Positions 23,166-34,250 of a stretch of DNA of 64,000 nucleotides are shown in pieces (the stretch's first letter is position 1; every line of letters begins with the position of its first letter). The stretch is from positions 66,643,486 to 66,707,485 of the forward strand of contig NC_092859.1 in NCBI RefSeq assembly GCF_032062135.1. Direction: 5' to 3'. This stretch comes from Pyxicephalus adspersus. Lineage: Eukaryota; Chordata; Amphibia; Anura; Pyxicephalidae. The notes beneath the pieces were generated by a model that was given only the letters and a program-made list of their open reading frames with translations, made no database searches and had not been told where the DNA came from. Position numbers and translations under genes: made by a program.

Positions 23166-23345
23166 AGGGTATTGTGTCTCTCAAAGGGGAAGAAACTTAC
23201 CCCAGAGTAAAGTCATGATACCAGAACCCGCTCACTCAGAGTCAGAGCCTGCGATGAAAGAGTGGACGGTTCTGTTCAGAGAGACAACCCACCGCTTTGA
23301 GCCTGAAATTCTATACGGGAGACATGGTCCGTGGCTCTGGCCGTG
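23166..23345. repeat. dispersed hairpin repeat, copy 1
   Basis: Shares CAAAGGGGAAGAAACTT, GTCATGATACCAGAACCCGC, GGTTCTGTTCAGAGAGACAA and CTATACGGGAGACATGGTCC with 59124-59300. The middle pairs AGAACCCGCyCACTC with GAGTGGxCGGTTCT. Confidence 0.75.
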
Positions 23346-25500
23346 CGCCTAGGGAGGAACAGAATCTAGAATATTTCAGCACATTCCTAAATAACCCCTT
23401 ACTCTTTAAAGAGACATCTTTACTAAATAAGTGCTACACATATAATACAAATTACATTGCATGTCATTTTAAATTCATTGATTAATTTGAAAACATTAAC
23501 CATCAGAATTTTACCTATCCCTTCATCCTAGTAAATTGACCCTTACATCTGTCCAGACTGAGGTTTAAAATCCAATTTTTTTGGATATCTTCCTTAAAGT
23601 CCTATTCACTTCCTAACTTAGTGTTTTTAATCCTGAATGACTGAGGACATCCTGCGAGTGCAGGGTGTCATGGGCCTGCCCTTTGAGGGGTCGTCAACAT
23701 GCCATCCTGTGGGCAGAGTGTAACAATTCTATGAATGACATTCTGCATTATTTAAGACTGATCAATAACACGGAAGAAGACCCTGTGTTTCACAGGACTG
23801 GCCTCAATGAATGATCAATGAAGATCAATCAATGAAGAATAATCATCAAATTACATTATTTGCTTTATATTGGAAAGAATGTATTTATGTAATAAAGTCT
23901 TTTGACACTTGGCAAAAGTCTAGGTGCTTTTGGTTGTGAAAAAAATGAAAATATTGTGGTTCTTTATGACCATAGCCTAAAAAAACTATAATAGTAATTT
24001 CCCTTACTGGCTGTTAAAACAAAATCTGATATACTCATTTGAAAAATCTTTAAAACCCTCCTTAAGTTTTAAAGATATGGGGGTTATATCTAAAGTATAT
24101 GAAGTATGAAACAACTACTGGTAATTTTCAAACCATTATTTTTACAAGAGATAGATTTATCTTTATCTGTTCAGAAGAAAACTTACATTTTCCTTGCTCA
24201 ACAAAAAAATGTCTCTATGAAGAATATTTTAGTCTTTTTGTTCTTGAAATGACACAGGTATGTGCCAGTTGCTCTTTAATTTGGTTCTTGAGTAAAATTT
24301 TTCATATTTCTAAGGCTTCTGCATTTCCCATTTGGTTTGAAATCTATCATACTATAAATGAAGGGCAGGCAACTCAAGAAACAATACAAGTGTCACTTCG
24401 AAGTCTTTGTGATCCAAGCAGAAAAGGTACACAAGGTCGACTTGAACCAGTTCTTACATCTCAGTAGGAGCTGAAGCTGCTCATTAGTTCTACATTTCCT
24501 CTCAGGTAACAAGAGCATATTTTAATAGCCATCCCTCATTTAACAGTAAAGAAAAAGTAAAAAGTAAAAAAAAAAAAATCGAGGAAGTGACATTTGACAA
24601 AATCCTGCTAGCATGTAATGTATTTTGTCAGTCCTGGCAGAGGCTCTGGATGTTTCAGTTTTAATGGTAATTTTTTGGGGCCAAACTAGTGAATTTATCA
24701 TACCTTACTGCAGATGCCAAATGATTTACAACCATACTCTTTATTGTCTGATATTTGCTAGGCACAAACAAAATGTATTTATTACAGAATGCTACATAAA
24801 TACAATGATTATATAATTGTGAAGTACATTAATTCCCTGTGCATATCCCAAACTTGCAAAAACATTCAAAGTAAGGTAACTTTGGGAAAAAGGGTGCCTT
24901 TTTCCCAAATATACCTTATATTTAGGTTAGTTTCAGTCTAGGCTCACTAGATCCCCTGCACATCCTTCATCTGGTTATTGTATCTAGTTTTTCCATGAAT
25001 GTTTATGCTTGCCAACTGAAAAGAAGAATGTAGTTCTTTTATTTCTGGGGGGGCAATAGCTCCTTACCATACATATAGGAAAGCAGTCTCTATAATATAC
25101 ATAAATTTTATTTCTCTGAATTGATTAAAATACATTTTCATTTTCATGCTAATACATTCTGAAAGCACTATTTGTTCATTGCTGCAATAATTTGCAGGTA
25201 TGTGCAGCAAGTTGTTTACTAGAGATCTAATTCTCATATGTGAGTGTTTTCTTTGAGCCAGATGAAAGCTAAAATATGCTTCACGTCTGCATTAAAATGG
25301 TGCCATTTGCTGGGCCATTAAAAAAAGGAAGATTTCAGATGTCTTTTACTCCGATTTTTTACATACAACTGTTAGTGGGAACTAATTCTGTTGCCATGGT
25401 ACTATATTTATTGTAACTGCAGTCCATTAATGGTGCTACATTAGTTACCTTTTTACATAGCCAAACCAATAAAATACTGCACATGAAACTTACAGGCACT
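23346..25500. other. unannotated; one unrecognised 122-codon ORF
   Basis: A plus-strand frame at 24099-24467 is open for 122 codons but has ordinary AT-rich composition, no recognised domain and no flanking splice signals. I do not call it a gene. Nothing else recognised. Confidence 0.35.
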
Positions 25501-25707
25501 TAGGGGCATTTTTTTAAATGTAAATTCAAATAGTATCCAATGTTATCCAAAATGCATACATGTTGCATGCTAAATTCAAGTTAGGGAATGTGTGAATCTC
25601 TTGTAAATTGAATCACAAGTTTTCTAGATGAAAGCAATGTAAAAAATGTGTACATTTTGGATACAATTGGGGTGAATTTTAGGTGAAAACATTCATAAAT
25701 AGACCCT
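25501..25707. mobile_element. possible MITE
   Basis: Bounded by AGGGGCATTTTTTTAAATG and, at the other side, CATTCATAAATAGACCCTTT, which are imperfect inverted repeats of the GGGxCTATTTATAAA kind also seen at 50477-50617. Internal inverted words around TGTACATTTTGGATAC support a foldback. Confidence 0.35.
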
Positions 25708-27699
25708 TTATATTATGTTTGTCTTATGTTTTAATGATAAAGTTTTTCCTCCTTTGTTTTAAAAATATGTCAATTATTCCACATAAAAACTTTACATCCT
25801 TAGTAGAGAACTGCATATACTTAACGATTGTGGCTACAGTGCATGCTCCTTTTAGAATGCCTGACTTTGTAGCCACCCAATTATACTATACAGAGCTAAA
25901 ACTACAAGTGTTAACATCCACACCTGCAATACATAAGACAAGGAATGGAACATGTATTTTCCTTCAAACCAGGAAGCTGATATTGCAGTTGATCTGCTTC
26001 CCATAAGTGTTTAGGCAGAAACAGTGAAAACAACCAGCAAACTTTACACAAATGAACTGCATAAAAAACAGTTTTTGGAAGTAAAAAATAATGTAATTAA
26101 TATATAATTGTGTACTTGAAGAAGATTGGTAGTAAGGAAAGGTTGCCCTCCAAGGAAAAGGAGAACAAAGACACTTTTAGGTAGTTTGAGGGTAAAAGAA
26201 GTGAGGAGGTTTAACACAGAAGGGGGGCAGTTATCAGAATTTTTGATGAGGGGGAAGCAGTCAGTAGGAGATTCAGAAAAGCATCGGGGTTGTGCAATCA
26301 ACATGTAAACTCCAAGGTTTTAAGGAGAAAAAATTTGTTACAACATACAAAAAAACAAAGGCTCTGGCAATTGGGTTATTTACCTCTTCTGGTAATTGTC
26401 TAAGGAACTTGTGGATTGATAAAATTCCTTATGAAGTTCTTCCCAAGGTTTTGAAATTGTGGCCAGCGCCTGCAAAGATCCCCTACTCTTAAAAGGGTTA
26501 TTGATGGGGTTAATTGTTCATGCTTTTATTCTAATTATATATTCAATATTGGTTGTTCTGCTGTATTTCGAAGAAAAAAGGTTTTGCTATATCTACATTG
26601 GAATTTTATTGGATGATTTGAAGCCCTACCTGAGCTGTGAGAGTGGTCAGAGGGCTAGCTACTTGTAACTTTGCCCTGTTACATCAATGTGGGTGCATTT
26701 TTGAAGCATTTGTGGTCAGGAACATTTTTAAGATCAGAATCAATGATTGGCCTCCATCAATAAGTCCCACCTGTTCATCCTCCTGAGGAAGTTATGATGA
26801 AACACAGGGAAGTGAAGTTCCTGATGTATTGTGGCACATCTTGTAATGTTGTGTGTAAAAACAGATAAATGTCAGTTTACATGTTAGCATTGGTGGGCAC
26901 AACTATGTGGATGGCTTATTTAGCCTATTTATGGTTAAAAAAACCACACTCCCTTCCTTTTTCAAGATTTTCAATAAATGTTTTTTGATTTTATGTTTAT
27001 CTATTGTATGGATATATGTGCCATTAAAGTCCTAATTACTTGATATTAGGATTTTTTAGAATTTAGTTTTTAGACTCAGTAAGTAAGGTTTTTTTGAATT
27101 CACTGATGTTTTATTTGATATGTGATTTGTTTGTGTTGATTGTGACTTCATTTGATCTGATTGTAGATCTTTTATGAACTCCTGAAGAAGTGGGCACCAA
27201 AGCTTGTAAAACGCATAAAGTTTGGACATACTTTGAAGGCTCTATGAGCTTGGCAATATTTTAGATTTTTTTCATCAATATGATCTTTATCTTGATAAAA
27301 GGAAGCAGGCTACAAACTCCTTACTCCTCCTTTTTCTGGCCAATTTCCATTTGACCTGATTCGAGCAAGAAAGGCGTTTTTTGTAACCGAAAAAAAAAAG
27401 AAAAAAAGATACTGCATCCTTTCGACATCTTACAACCATGGTATGGATGTTTCCTTAATTTACATTGATTTCTTTAAAGCTTTTACATATTCTTCTGGGA
27501 CATGTCCTTTAGGTCTCCCTTAAATCTATAAACATTTTAGTAACAATGCTATATTTTGAAGCTTTGAAATCCATTACCAGTGTCTTCATTGAAGTTTACT
27601 GTTCTGTTGTAACAGTATTTATTTTTCACAAACCTCACAAGCACTCAGTGAAGTCACAGAGCAGTTTATTAAGCCTTGGAATTGCAGGGTTGTGGGGGA
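25708..27699. other. unannotated
   Basis: Contains two members of the recurrent CCTGA(A/G)GAAG motif (26784 and 27180). No coding region, RNA gene or named family recognised. Confidence 0.4.
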
Positions 27700-28390
27700 T
27701 CAAAGAAAGCAACTGTCACACTTACCTCTTCCTCACTAAAGCTCAGACATCTCCCTCCTGCACACACGGGTTGTTCTGACTCTGGGTGTGCCTATGCTCC
27801 CAAGCTTTATCAAGCTTTCGCCCAAACTGCCGGTCAATCAGGAAATAGCTTCGTTATCATCCCTGGCTATTTAACTAGCTCAGACACAGCACTCAGTGTT
27901 CATGCAATGTGTCTCCAATAGTGCCGAGCCCCTAGCTTTGATGAGGTAGTTTTTGTACACCTGTTGCTTAATTAGGTGTTTCCCCTGTACAGCTCCTCTG
28001 TTAACCCCTTGTTGCCCAGTATGTTGTTTTCTGCCAATTACCTTGTTTTGTTTCAGTGTCCCTCTCTGTCTGTGGATATTCCTGTGTCACCTATGCCTCC
28101 TGTTTCTTCCAGTGGCCCCTGTGTTCCCTGTGTCTGCAGTCACTCCTGTGTCACTGGTGTCTATTTCCTAAATCTCTGGTATTTGACCCAAGGCTTGTAA
28201 CCTGACCTGTGCTTGCTGCCTGTCCTGACCCTAACCTTCGTTGACAGTTCTTCTGCCTTGTGATTTGGTACCATGCATCCTCCTGCCCACCCTGGTGTGC
28301 CCAGGGACTTCGACCTGGCGGTAACCAGCAGTGTAAAATCCTCACCACTAGAGGCTCCAGAGGCAAGTTATGTTGAGACCAGAAGACCCA
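27700..28390 (+). mobile_element. LTR-like fragment, probably Gypsy type
   Basis: Plus-strand block with GGCTATTTAACTAGC (about 27863), a TATA-like site matching that of the solo LTR at 57863-58654. It also has GCCTGTCCTGACC (28218), the complement of a word in the Gypsy LTRs at 39532-43556, and CCACTAGAGGCTCCAGAGG (28350), close to their CCTCTAGAGGTGAG region. Ends and target duplication were not identified. Confidence 0.45.
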
Positions 28391-28650
28391 CATTGAAAGC
28401 ATGAGTAACAGGGGACTGGTTCGGTGATTCCCATGGAGGAGAAGCAGCACAGTATTATTTAGTTTTAGCAAATTATATAATATTATATTAAATTATATTA
28501 TTATATTAAATGATGCCCCAGTGTTCACCTCAAGGTTGTTTTTATATATGACCTTTATATTTTTATATGTCCACTTACCTATGTTTTATCTTTTCTTTGT
28601 TCACTGCATGCTGGCAGTTTGGTTTGGCCTCTGGTCGGCTATCACCAGGG
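28391..28650. other. AT-rich spacer
   Basis: Irregular ATTATATTAAA repeats at about 28470-28515. Nothing else. Confidence 0.5.
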
Positions 28651-29310
28651 AGACCGCATTGATAAGAGTCATGGAGAGCTGGGTGTAGTGCATCGTCAAT
28701 ACCACCCAGAAGTGTACAATTTTAGTGAAGTGGAGTGGAAGACTGACAGGCGGCAGCAGTAACAGCAGGTGGAGGAGGCAGTTGGCCCTGAGACGGAGTG
28801 GGGACCGCATTGGTAACTGGCATCTCGAGCTTGGTGTAGTGCATCGTCAATGCCACCTAGAAGTGTGTAATACAGTTTTTTGTGAATAGAGTACTGACAG
28901 GCAGCAGCAAGAGGAGGAGGCGGTGGGCCCTGAGACCGAGCGTGGACTGCATTGGTAACTGGCATCTAGAGCCGGGTGTAGTGCATCATTAATGTCACCT
29001 AGAAGTGTACAATTTTTGTGAATGGAGTACTGGACAGACGGCAGCAGTAACAGCAGCAGGAGGAGGACGGTGGGTCCTGAAATGGAGCGTAGACGGCATT
29101 GGTAACTGGCATCTAGAGCTGGGTGTAGTGCATCGTCAATGGCACCCATAAGTGGGTAATACAATTTTTGTGAAAGGAGTACTGGGCAGGCGGCAGCAGC
29201 AACAGCAGAAGGAGGAGGCGGCGAAGCATGAACTGCATTGATAACTAGCATCTAGAGCTGTGTGCAGTGCATCATCAATGCCACCCTGAAGTGTGCCACC
29301 CCGAAGTGTG
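28651..29310. repeat. minisatellite of about 140-150 bp, four to five units
   Basis: Units begin near 28653, 28804, 28946, 29093 and 29232 with ACYGCATTGRTAACTGGCAT. They continue through GTGTAGTGCATCGTCAATG and AGAAGTGTxxAATxxAxTTT to a GGCAGCAGTAACAGCAG core. Unit length varies between 139 and 151 bp. Open frames on the minus strand are repeat artefacts. It lies immediately upstream of the CTCF-like pseudogene. Confidence 0.88.
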
Positions 29311-29459
29311 TGATGCAAATATATGAAATTTGTGAATAAACGTAGAAGGGATAAACTAAGATGTTTTGTGCGCCAGCACTGTTTCTGTGGTCTGTGATGC
29401 CGGAAGTGGTAGGAAGGTGGACGATATTGTTACTTTGCATCATGAAGTGGATGACATGA

Positions 29460-30669
29460 ATGCCAGCGGAGAACCAAAAACTGCTGACTGAGGTGGTACA
29501 GCAACTGGCAGCACAGAATTGGGAGGAAAAATGTTGTGTGTCTACCCTGGAGCAAACAAATACTGGTAATGATCAAGAGACAGAATGTTCCTCCGTAGCA
29601 GCTGAAGAGAAAATTGCCAGTCTTGTTTCAGATGCAGCTTTTGATAAATCAGGTGAAGATTTACAAAATTCTGCTGAGGTCAAAGTGGTTGAAGAAACTT
29701 TAGACAGTGGTGGGACAGAAGTAGTAGAAGAATTTACTGTTGTATCTACGTCAGTTTCTCTTGTGGCAGAGGAAAGTTGATGTCCCAACTACAGTGGAAT
29801 CTGGTGAAGAGGGGCAAGCTGAAATAGGTGTCCCTGTTTCATGTGAAGTTCAAACTGCTGAAAGTATTACTGTGGAAGATGCTTCAGTGCTGACTGAGGT
29901 GCGGACTGATGAATGTGTTCCTGTGTGGACTGGGGAAAAGTTTCCGCTTACTTAATTCTAAGCTAAAGGATGCGATCCTGTTTCAGTTGAGTTTGAAGAT
30001 GAAGAGAATGAAGGGACAAAAGAGAAGGAGGTTGAGGCCATCACCATCACCATGTCGACAGTGTAGAAGCTGTAGCTCTTGGAGACATTGGTGAATATGA
30101 AGTGGTTAAGATTGTAGAGGCTCCAACTATTGATGAATGTGAAGAGCCTGGGGCTTCCCTTCACATGGACAGTGTAGGGGCCTTAGCTGTTGGGGACTTT
30201 AAATTTGAAGCTGTTAAGGCCATCACTTATGTGGCCAGTGGGGAGCCTGTAGCTGTTGGTGACAGTAGTGAAGGGGAAGAGGCTGAAACTGTCCTCTACA
30301 TAGGAAATGTAGAGGCTGCCGCAGTTTGTGACTTTGGTGAAAATGAAGACTCTGGGGTAAATGTTGCTGCAGCTATAGAACATGTGGCTGCAACTAGCAA
30401 AATCTTTGTGAGACCTGAAGTTATAATCAATGACACAATTAGAAGATGGTGCTGCAGACAAAATTGTTGTGGAAGTGAAGGCTGAAAGAGGGTTGGGAAA
30501 AGACAAATGTGTAAAGAAAACTTTTCAATGTAAGCTGTGTAGCCATACTTGTCCCAGAAGCTCAAATCTTGATTGTCACATGCAGAGGCACATAGGAACT
30601 CGTTCTAGAGTAAATCTGTATGTTATGTTAGCTACATTTGTCATGTTAGGTTTACACAGGGTGGATTGA
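29460..30669 (+). pseudogene. CTCF/CTCFL-like zinc-finger pseudogene, N-terminal part and first finger
   Basis: Plus-strand coding-like region in at least three frames. An acidic, repetitive N-terminal part runs from 29460 (MPAENQKLLTEVVQQLAAQN) to about 30480. It is followed by VKKTFQCKLCSHTC at 30511 and PRSSNLDCHMQRH ending at 30591. This is a C2H2 finger (Cys-x2-Cys ... His-x3-His) almost identical to the first zinc finger of CTCF, including the preceding VKKTFQC. After it, GTR and a decayed ATFV...GLHR resemble the third finger, so finger two may be lost. The acidic part does not look like the CTCF N-terminus I know, so the parent could be a CTCF paralogue. No introns are visible and frameshifts (for example at 29780) disable it. 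HMMR-like sequence begins 20 bp after this frame ends. Confidence 0.62.
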
Positions 30670-30689
30670 AGATTAAGGCGACAGCAACA

Positions 30690-31558
30690 ATGTCCTTCCC
30701 GAAGGCGGCAGGTTCAATAAAAATGTTGATTGTGCTCCTGCTCCAGGATCGTATGATGTAAAGATGGCTGATAGTCTCAAGGAACCCGTGTCATTTAGGA
30801 AATTTCAAAGGTTCAGAGGAAAAGAAAAGGTTCTAATGGTGAAGGTCAAGCAGACATTGAGAAAGAGGAACCAACATCTCCTGTATGGATACACAAACAT
30901 GCTTTGAATGGATCTACGTCAAACCTGAGACAAAAACTGGAAAAAGATAAAGAATTCAAAAGTGAAAAAAATTAAAACTGGATGCAAAAGACAAGGAGAT
31001 CATCCGTCCTCAAGCCAGCATTCAGGAACAAATTGAAACACTGCAGAAAAGTTTAGCTACATCAAAATCCCTTAATGAAAAGAACTCTCTTCTTCAGAAA
31101 AATAATAGAGGTGGCCACTCAAAATAAAAGTGTGGCAAAGGAAAAAAAACAAACCCAAGTTGTAGTTGAGGTACTCAAAGGAGAAAATAAAAACCTGGAG
31201 AATTATCTATCAAACTCCCAAGAGCAAATACAGGACTACAGACTGAAATTAACCAGCACAGAACAGGAATATGAGCGTAAACTGCAAATTGCATCATCTC
31301 AGATAAATGAGCAGAGCTTGACTTCCCATTCCCTGCGACTACAGGAAGAAATGATGAAAAAGAGGCGCCTGTTGGAAAAGGAGCTGGAGGGAACACTAGA
31401 TGATTTTGAGAAATTACAACAACAGAAGGCGGCCACAATGAAAACTTATCATGGAACTAGAGCAAGAACATCATCAGAGGGCAGAAGTGATTGTAAAGCT
31501 AAAGAAAACTCTTCAAGGCAAAGACGCAGAGCTTGAAAGTGCAAAGGGAGAATCCTAG
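30690..31558 (+). pseudogene. HMMR (RHAMM) processed pseudogene, partial
   Basis: HMMR is a coiled-coil, microtubule- and hyaluronan-binding spindle protein. The sequence starts at its conserved initiator (MSFPKA at 30690). After a 1-nt shift it gives CAPAPGSYDVK and PVSFRKFQRF, the diagnostic HMMR N-terminus. Coiled-coil sequence follows: IQEQIETLQKSL, NLENYLSNSQEQIQDYRLKL, LQEEMMKKRRLLEKELEGTL and DDFEKLQQQK. After another frameshift near 31440 comes LIMELEQEHHQRAEVIVKLK with GKDAELESAKGES, then a stop at 31556. These segments span many exons in the normal gene but are continuous here, which implies an RNA intermediate. Residues between roughly 140 and 330 of the parent seem to be missing. 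Several stops and frameshifts make it non-functional. Confidence 0.82.
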
Positions 31559-31699
31559 ATGAAAGCAGAAAGTGTGGTCCAACCAAGAAGGTTCAACCAA
31601 GTAGTAAAGATACCAGAGACAACGTGGTCCAGAGCACAGAGTCTCTAAAAAAAGAAATTGTTTTGTGTGTTTGTTTGTTGGCCTTGAAAAGAAATACAG

Positions 31700-31838
31700 C
31701 TAGGTCTTCAATGGCAGCCTACAGAAAGGATGGAGCAAGAAAGTGCAGGGGAGTGCAGACGCCCTATCCTGGGTAAATTGTATTGGAATAGTCCCGTGTC
31801 CAACCCCACAAGGTCGAACAGAGAGGCGGGGGGGGGGA
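31700..31838 (+). pseudogene. LTR retrotransposon pol 3' end and polypurine tract
   Basis: A short frame contains SADALSWVNCIG (about 31755-31790), which resembles the NADALSR motif at the end of Ty3/Gypsy RNase H. About 45 bp later comes the purine tract GAGAGGCGGGGGGGGGGA, directly abutting the LTR. RNase H next to the polypurine tract, with no integrase between, fits the rare pol order of Gmr1-type Gypsy elements or a deletion. Confidence 0.45.
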
Positions 31839-32677
31839 TGTGACAGAGTGTACCTAAAATGTCAGGATAAGTAGTAAAATTGTTCCAGGGAAGAGAATTG
31901 TAATGGTTAATAGGTTTTAGGAACAAACTAGGTTTTTTAGGGCCCTGGAGCCAGCAAAGGGAAGTGAAGGGTGAGTCCTTTGGCCCAACCCTGATGTGGG
32001 AATATATGCACTTGCACTCAGGTGCAACAGGGAAAGATGTGATCAGCAAGAGGCTGAGGAAAGTGATCAGCAAGAAGCTGAGTGGAGAGTAATCAGCCAA
32101 GCTGAGAGAGAGCCAGAGGAATCCAGGCTGAGAGAGAGCCAGAGGGATCCAGACTGGAGATGTGAGCAGTCAGAGGATGGAGTGAGCAGTCAGAGGCAGA
32201 GAGGAAGAAGGTTCCAGGATGTGAAGGAAACCAGAGTCTGTTCCTGGCAGGAGAAGGGAGCAAGAGTGGGTTCCAGGCTGCAGGAGAAGGGGACAGAGCT
32301 CCAGGAAAGCCAGTGGGCAAACAACACTTCAACGGTGAGTGGAACTATCGTGATATAGAGATTTACCCATAGGTTTCCTAGAGCTGGAGAGGAGACTTTG
32401 GACTGAGCTTACCAAGACTGCAAGAACTGGGAGTGGATTCTGTTTATCACATTTGCATGGACTGTGGCTTACAAGCTGGACAGAGAAATAGCATACCTAA
32501 AGTGAGGTAGCTAGTTGCCCAGCCGGGTCTTTGTTTTTTGTTGTTTTTGTTAAATGGCTGTGAGAATAAAGCCTGCAGGCGGGAGCCTGGACTTTTAGGT
32601 TGATTTGAGCATTTCTGCCTCTTGTTGTGACGGGTTTGATCCCTGCTACCTCGAGCAATCCCCAACAACCCACCACA
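31839..32677 (+). mobile_element. 3' LTR, about 839 bp
   Basis: Starts TGTGACAGAGTGTACC right after the polypurine tract and ends CCCAACAACCCACCACA, giving TGTG...CACA termini. AATAAA at 32564 provides the polyadenylation signal, followed by a GCCTGCAGGCGGGAGC palindrome. The middle carries nested short duplications (GATCAGCAAGARGCTGAG twice, GAGAGAGAGCCAGAGG twice, GTGAGCAGTCAGAGG twice). No matching 5' LTR is in the window. Confidence 0.65.
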
Positions 32678-32888
32678 GGCAGTAGCTGCAAGGCCAATAG
32701 TTTGACTAGAGGCGAATTGAGCTCAATGACTCTTTAGTTGGTTGGGCCTGATGCCTTGCGCAGAACTCCAGTAGAGTGGGCTGAAAGGACTGGGAGCTAG
32801 GGGAGCTAAAGGGGTCACTGGAGTACCCATCTTTCAGTGACAAACGTCGCCTGATGCCACAAAACCTGTGGCCAGAAGCTGATACTTC
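32678..32888. other. flank between LTR and hAT fragment
   Basis: No feature recognised. Confidence 0.4.
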
Positions 32889-33320
32889 CTAGCAGCTGGA
32901 AGTCTGGCTGGCACCAACCTCCGGAGACGTATTAGCAATGACAGTTGGAGTTGGAGAAGGAGTCAATGGAGGTGGAGGAAAACACAATGACGTGGTTGAA
33001 CCTCCTTCAAGAGAATGTAAGTACTGCTTCCACTTTGGTTTGTGGTTCTTGAGCATGTAGGAAAGCAGGGATGTTGTACCCAAATGTGATCCGGCCTGTC
33101 CTCTGAGAATCTGCCTGTGACACAGGATGCAGATTGCTACGCACCCGTCATCGTCTTTCAGCGTTAAAAAGGACCACACTGGAGAGGTGCGTGCAACCAC
33201 TCTGCTGCTCCTTTTCTTTGCCTACCTCTGCGTCTGCTCCAGCTCCTTCTCCCCCACAGTCACATCGTCTCTGACTGTTCTCCTGCTTGTGCCCACTCGT
33301 CTGTGTGTTCTTTGAGACTC
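32889..33320 (-). pseudogene. hAT transposase N-terminus with BED zinc finger
   Basis: Minus-strand frame beginning upstream of 33200. It reads SPVWSFLTLKDDDGCVAICI, then LCHRQILRG and LGTTSLLSYMLKNHKPKW. This is a BED-type finger: aromatic VWSFF-like start, C-x2-C, TTSxLxxHxxxxH-like end. BED fingers bind the transposon ends in hAT transposases. The frame ends in low-complexity Pro/Ser at 32889, and the catalytic part is missing. It is in the same orientation as the hAT remnant at 13060-15045, but I cannot show they are the same family. Confidence 0.7.
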
Positions 33321-33379
33321 ACATTAGGAAGATTTGCGGCCCCTTCCATCCCCAGTCTGTTGCGGCTGTTGCTGATGCC

Positions 33380-34250
33380 TTTTTTGATAGATAACAAATG
33401 GGATCAGAATGAAGTATCTGTATCTTTTGAATGTAATACACAAAGTTTCTGGATTTTTTGATGGATAGCAAGTGGGATCGAAATGAAATATCTGTATTTT
33501 TTTAAAGAACTACAGAAATTTTTCTGTAATTTTTTGATAGCAAGTAAGATCAGAAAAAGAAAATCTGTATTTTTTTGAGAGTAGTACAGACATTTTTCTG
33601 GCTTTTTTGATAGATAGCAAATGGGGTCAGAATGAAATATCTGTATATTTTTGAGACTAGTATCGGAATTTTTCTCGCTTTTTTGATAGATAGCAAGTGG
33701 GATCAGAATAAAATATCTGTGTTTTTTTAGATAAATACAGAATTTTTTTCTGGCTTCTTCAATGGATAGCAAGTGGTATAAAAATTGCTATCAAAAATTT
33801 TTTGATAGCAAGTGGTATCCGAATGAAATATCTGTATTTTTTTGAGAGTAATACAGACATTTTTCTGGCTTTTTTGATAAATAGCAAGTGGGATCAGAAT
33901 AAAATATCTGCATTTTTTGAGAGTAGTAGAGACATTTTTCTGGCTTTTTTGATAGATAGGAAGTGGGGTCAGAATGAAGTATCTGTATTTATTAAATGTA
34001 ATACAGAAATGTTTCTGGCTTTTTTTCTGGCTTTTTTTCATAGCAAGTAGGATCAGAATAAAATATCTTTTTTTTTAGAGTAATACAGAAAATTTTCTGG
34101 CTTTTTTGATAGATAGCAAGTAGCATCAGAATAAAATATCTGTATTTTCTTAAAAGCAATACAGAAACTTTTCTGGCTTTTTTAATAGCAAGTGCTATCA
34201 GAATGAAATATCTGTATTTTTTGGAGCGTAGGACAGAAATGTTTCTGTGG
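33380..34250. repeat. minisatellite of about 75 bp, about twelve units
   Basis: Unit GATAGATAGCAAGTGGGATC / AGAATGAAATATCTGTATTT / TTTTGAGAGTAATACAGACA / TTTTTCTGGCTTTT. Repeated 'ATATCTG' words mark starts about every 73-76 bp from 33402 to 34197, with one truncated unit near 33780. It lies upstream of the hAT BED-finger frame, so it may be part of that transposon's 5' region. Confidence 0.9.

Noticed and set aside
24099..24467. 122-codon plus-strand ORF
   Set aside because: No domain, ordinary AT-rich composition, no splice or promoter signal; length is within chance for this window.
27700..28390. This LTR-like block as the 5' LTR of the element ending at 32677
   Set aside because: It lacks the TGTGACAG start and shares no long words with 31839-32677; it looks like a different LTR family.
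33404..34050. Repeated KKSQKN-type ORFs on the minus strand
   Set aside because: Translation of the 75-bp minisatellite; no start, promoter or related protein.
33380..34250. CRISPR array suggested by regular spacing
   Set aside because: Units are contiguous tandem repeats without unique spacers, in a vertebrate-type genome.
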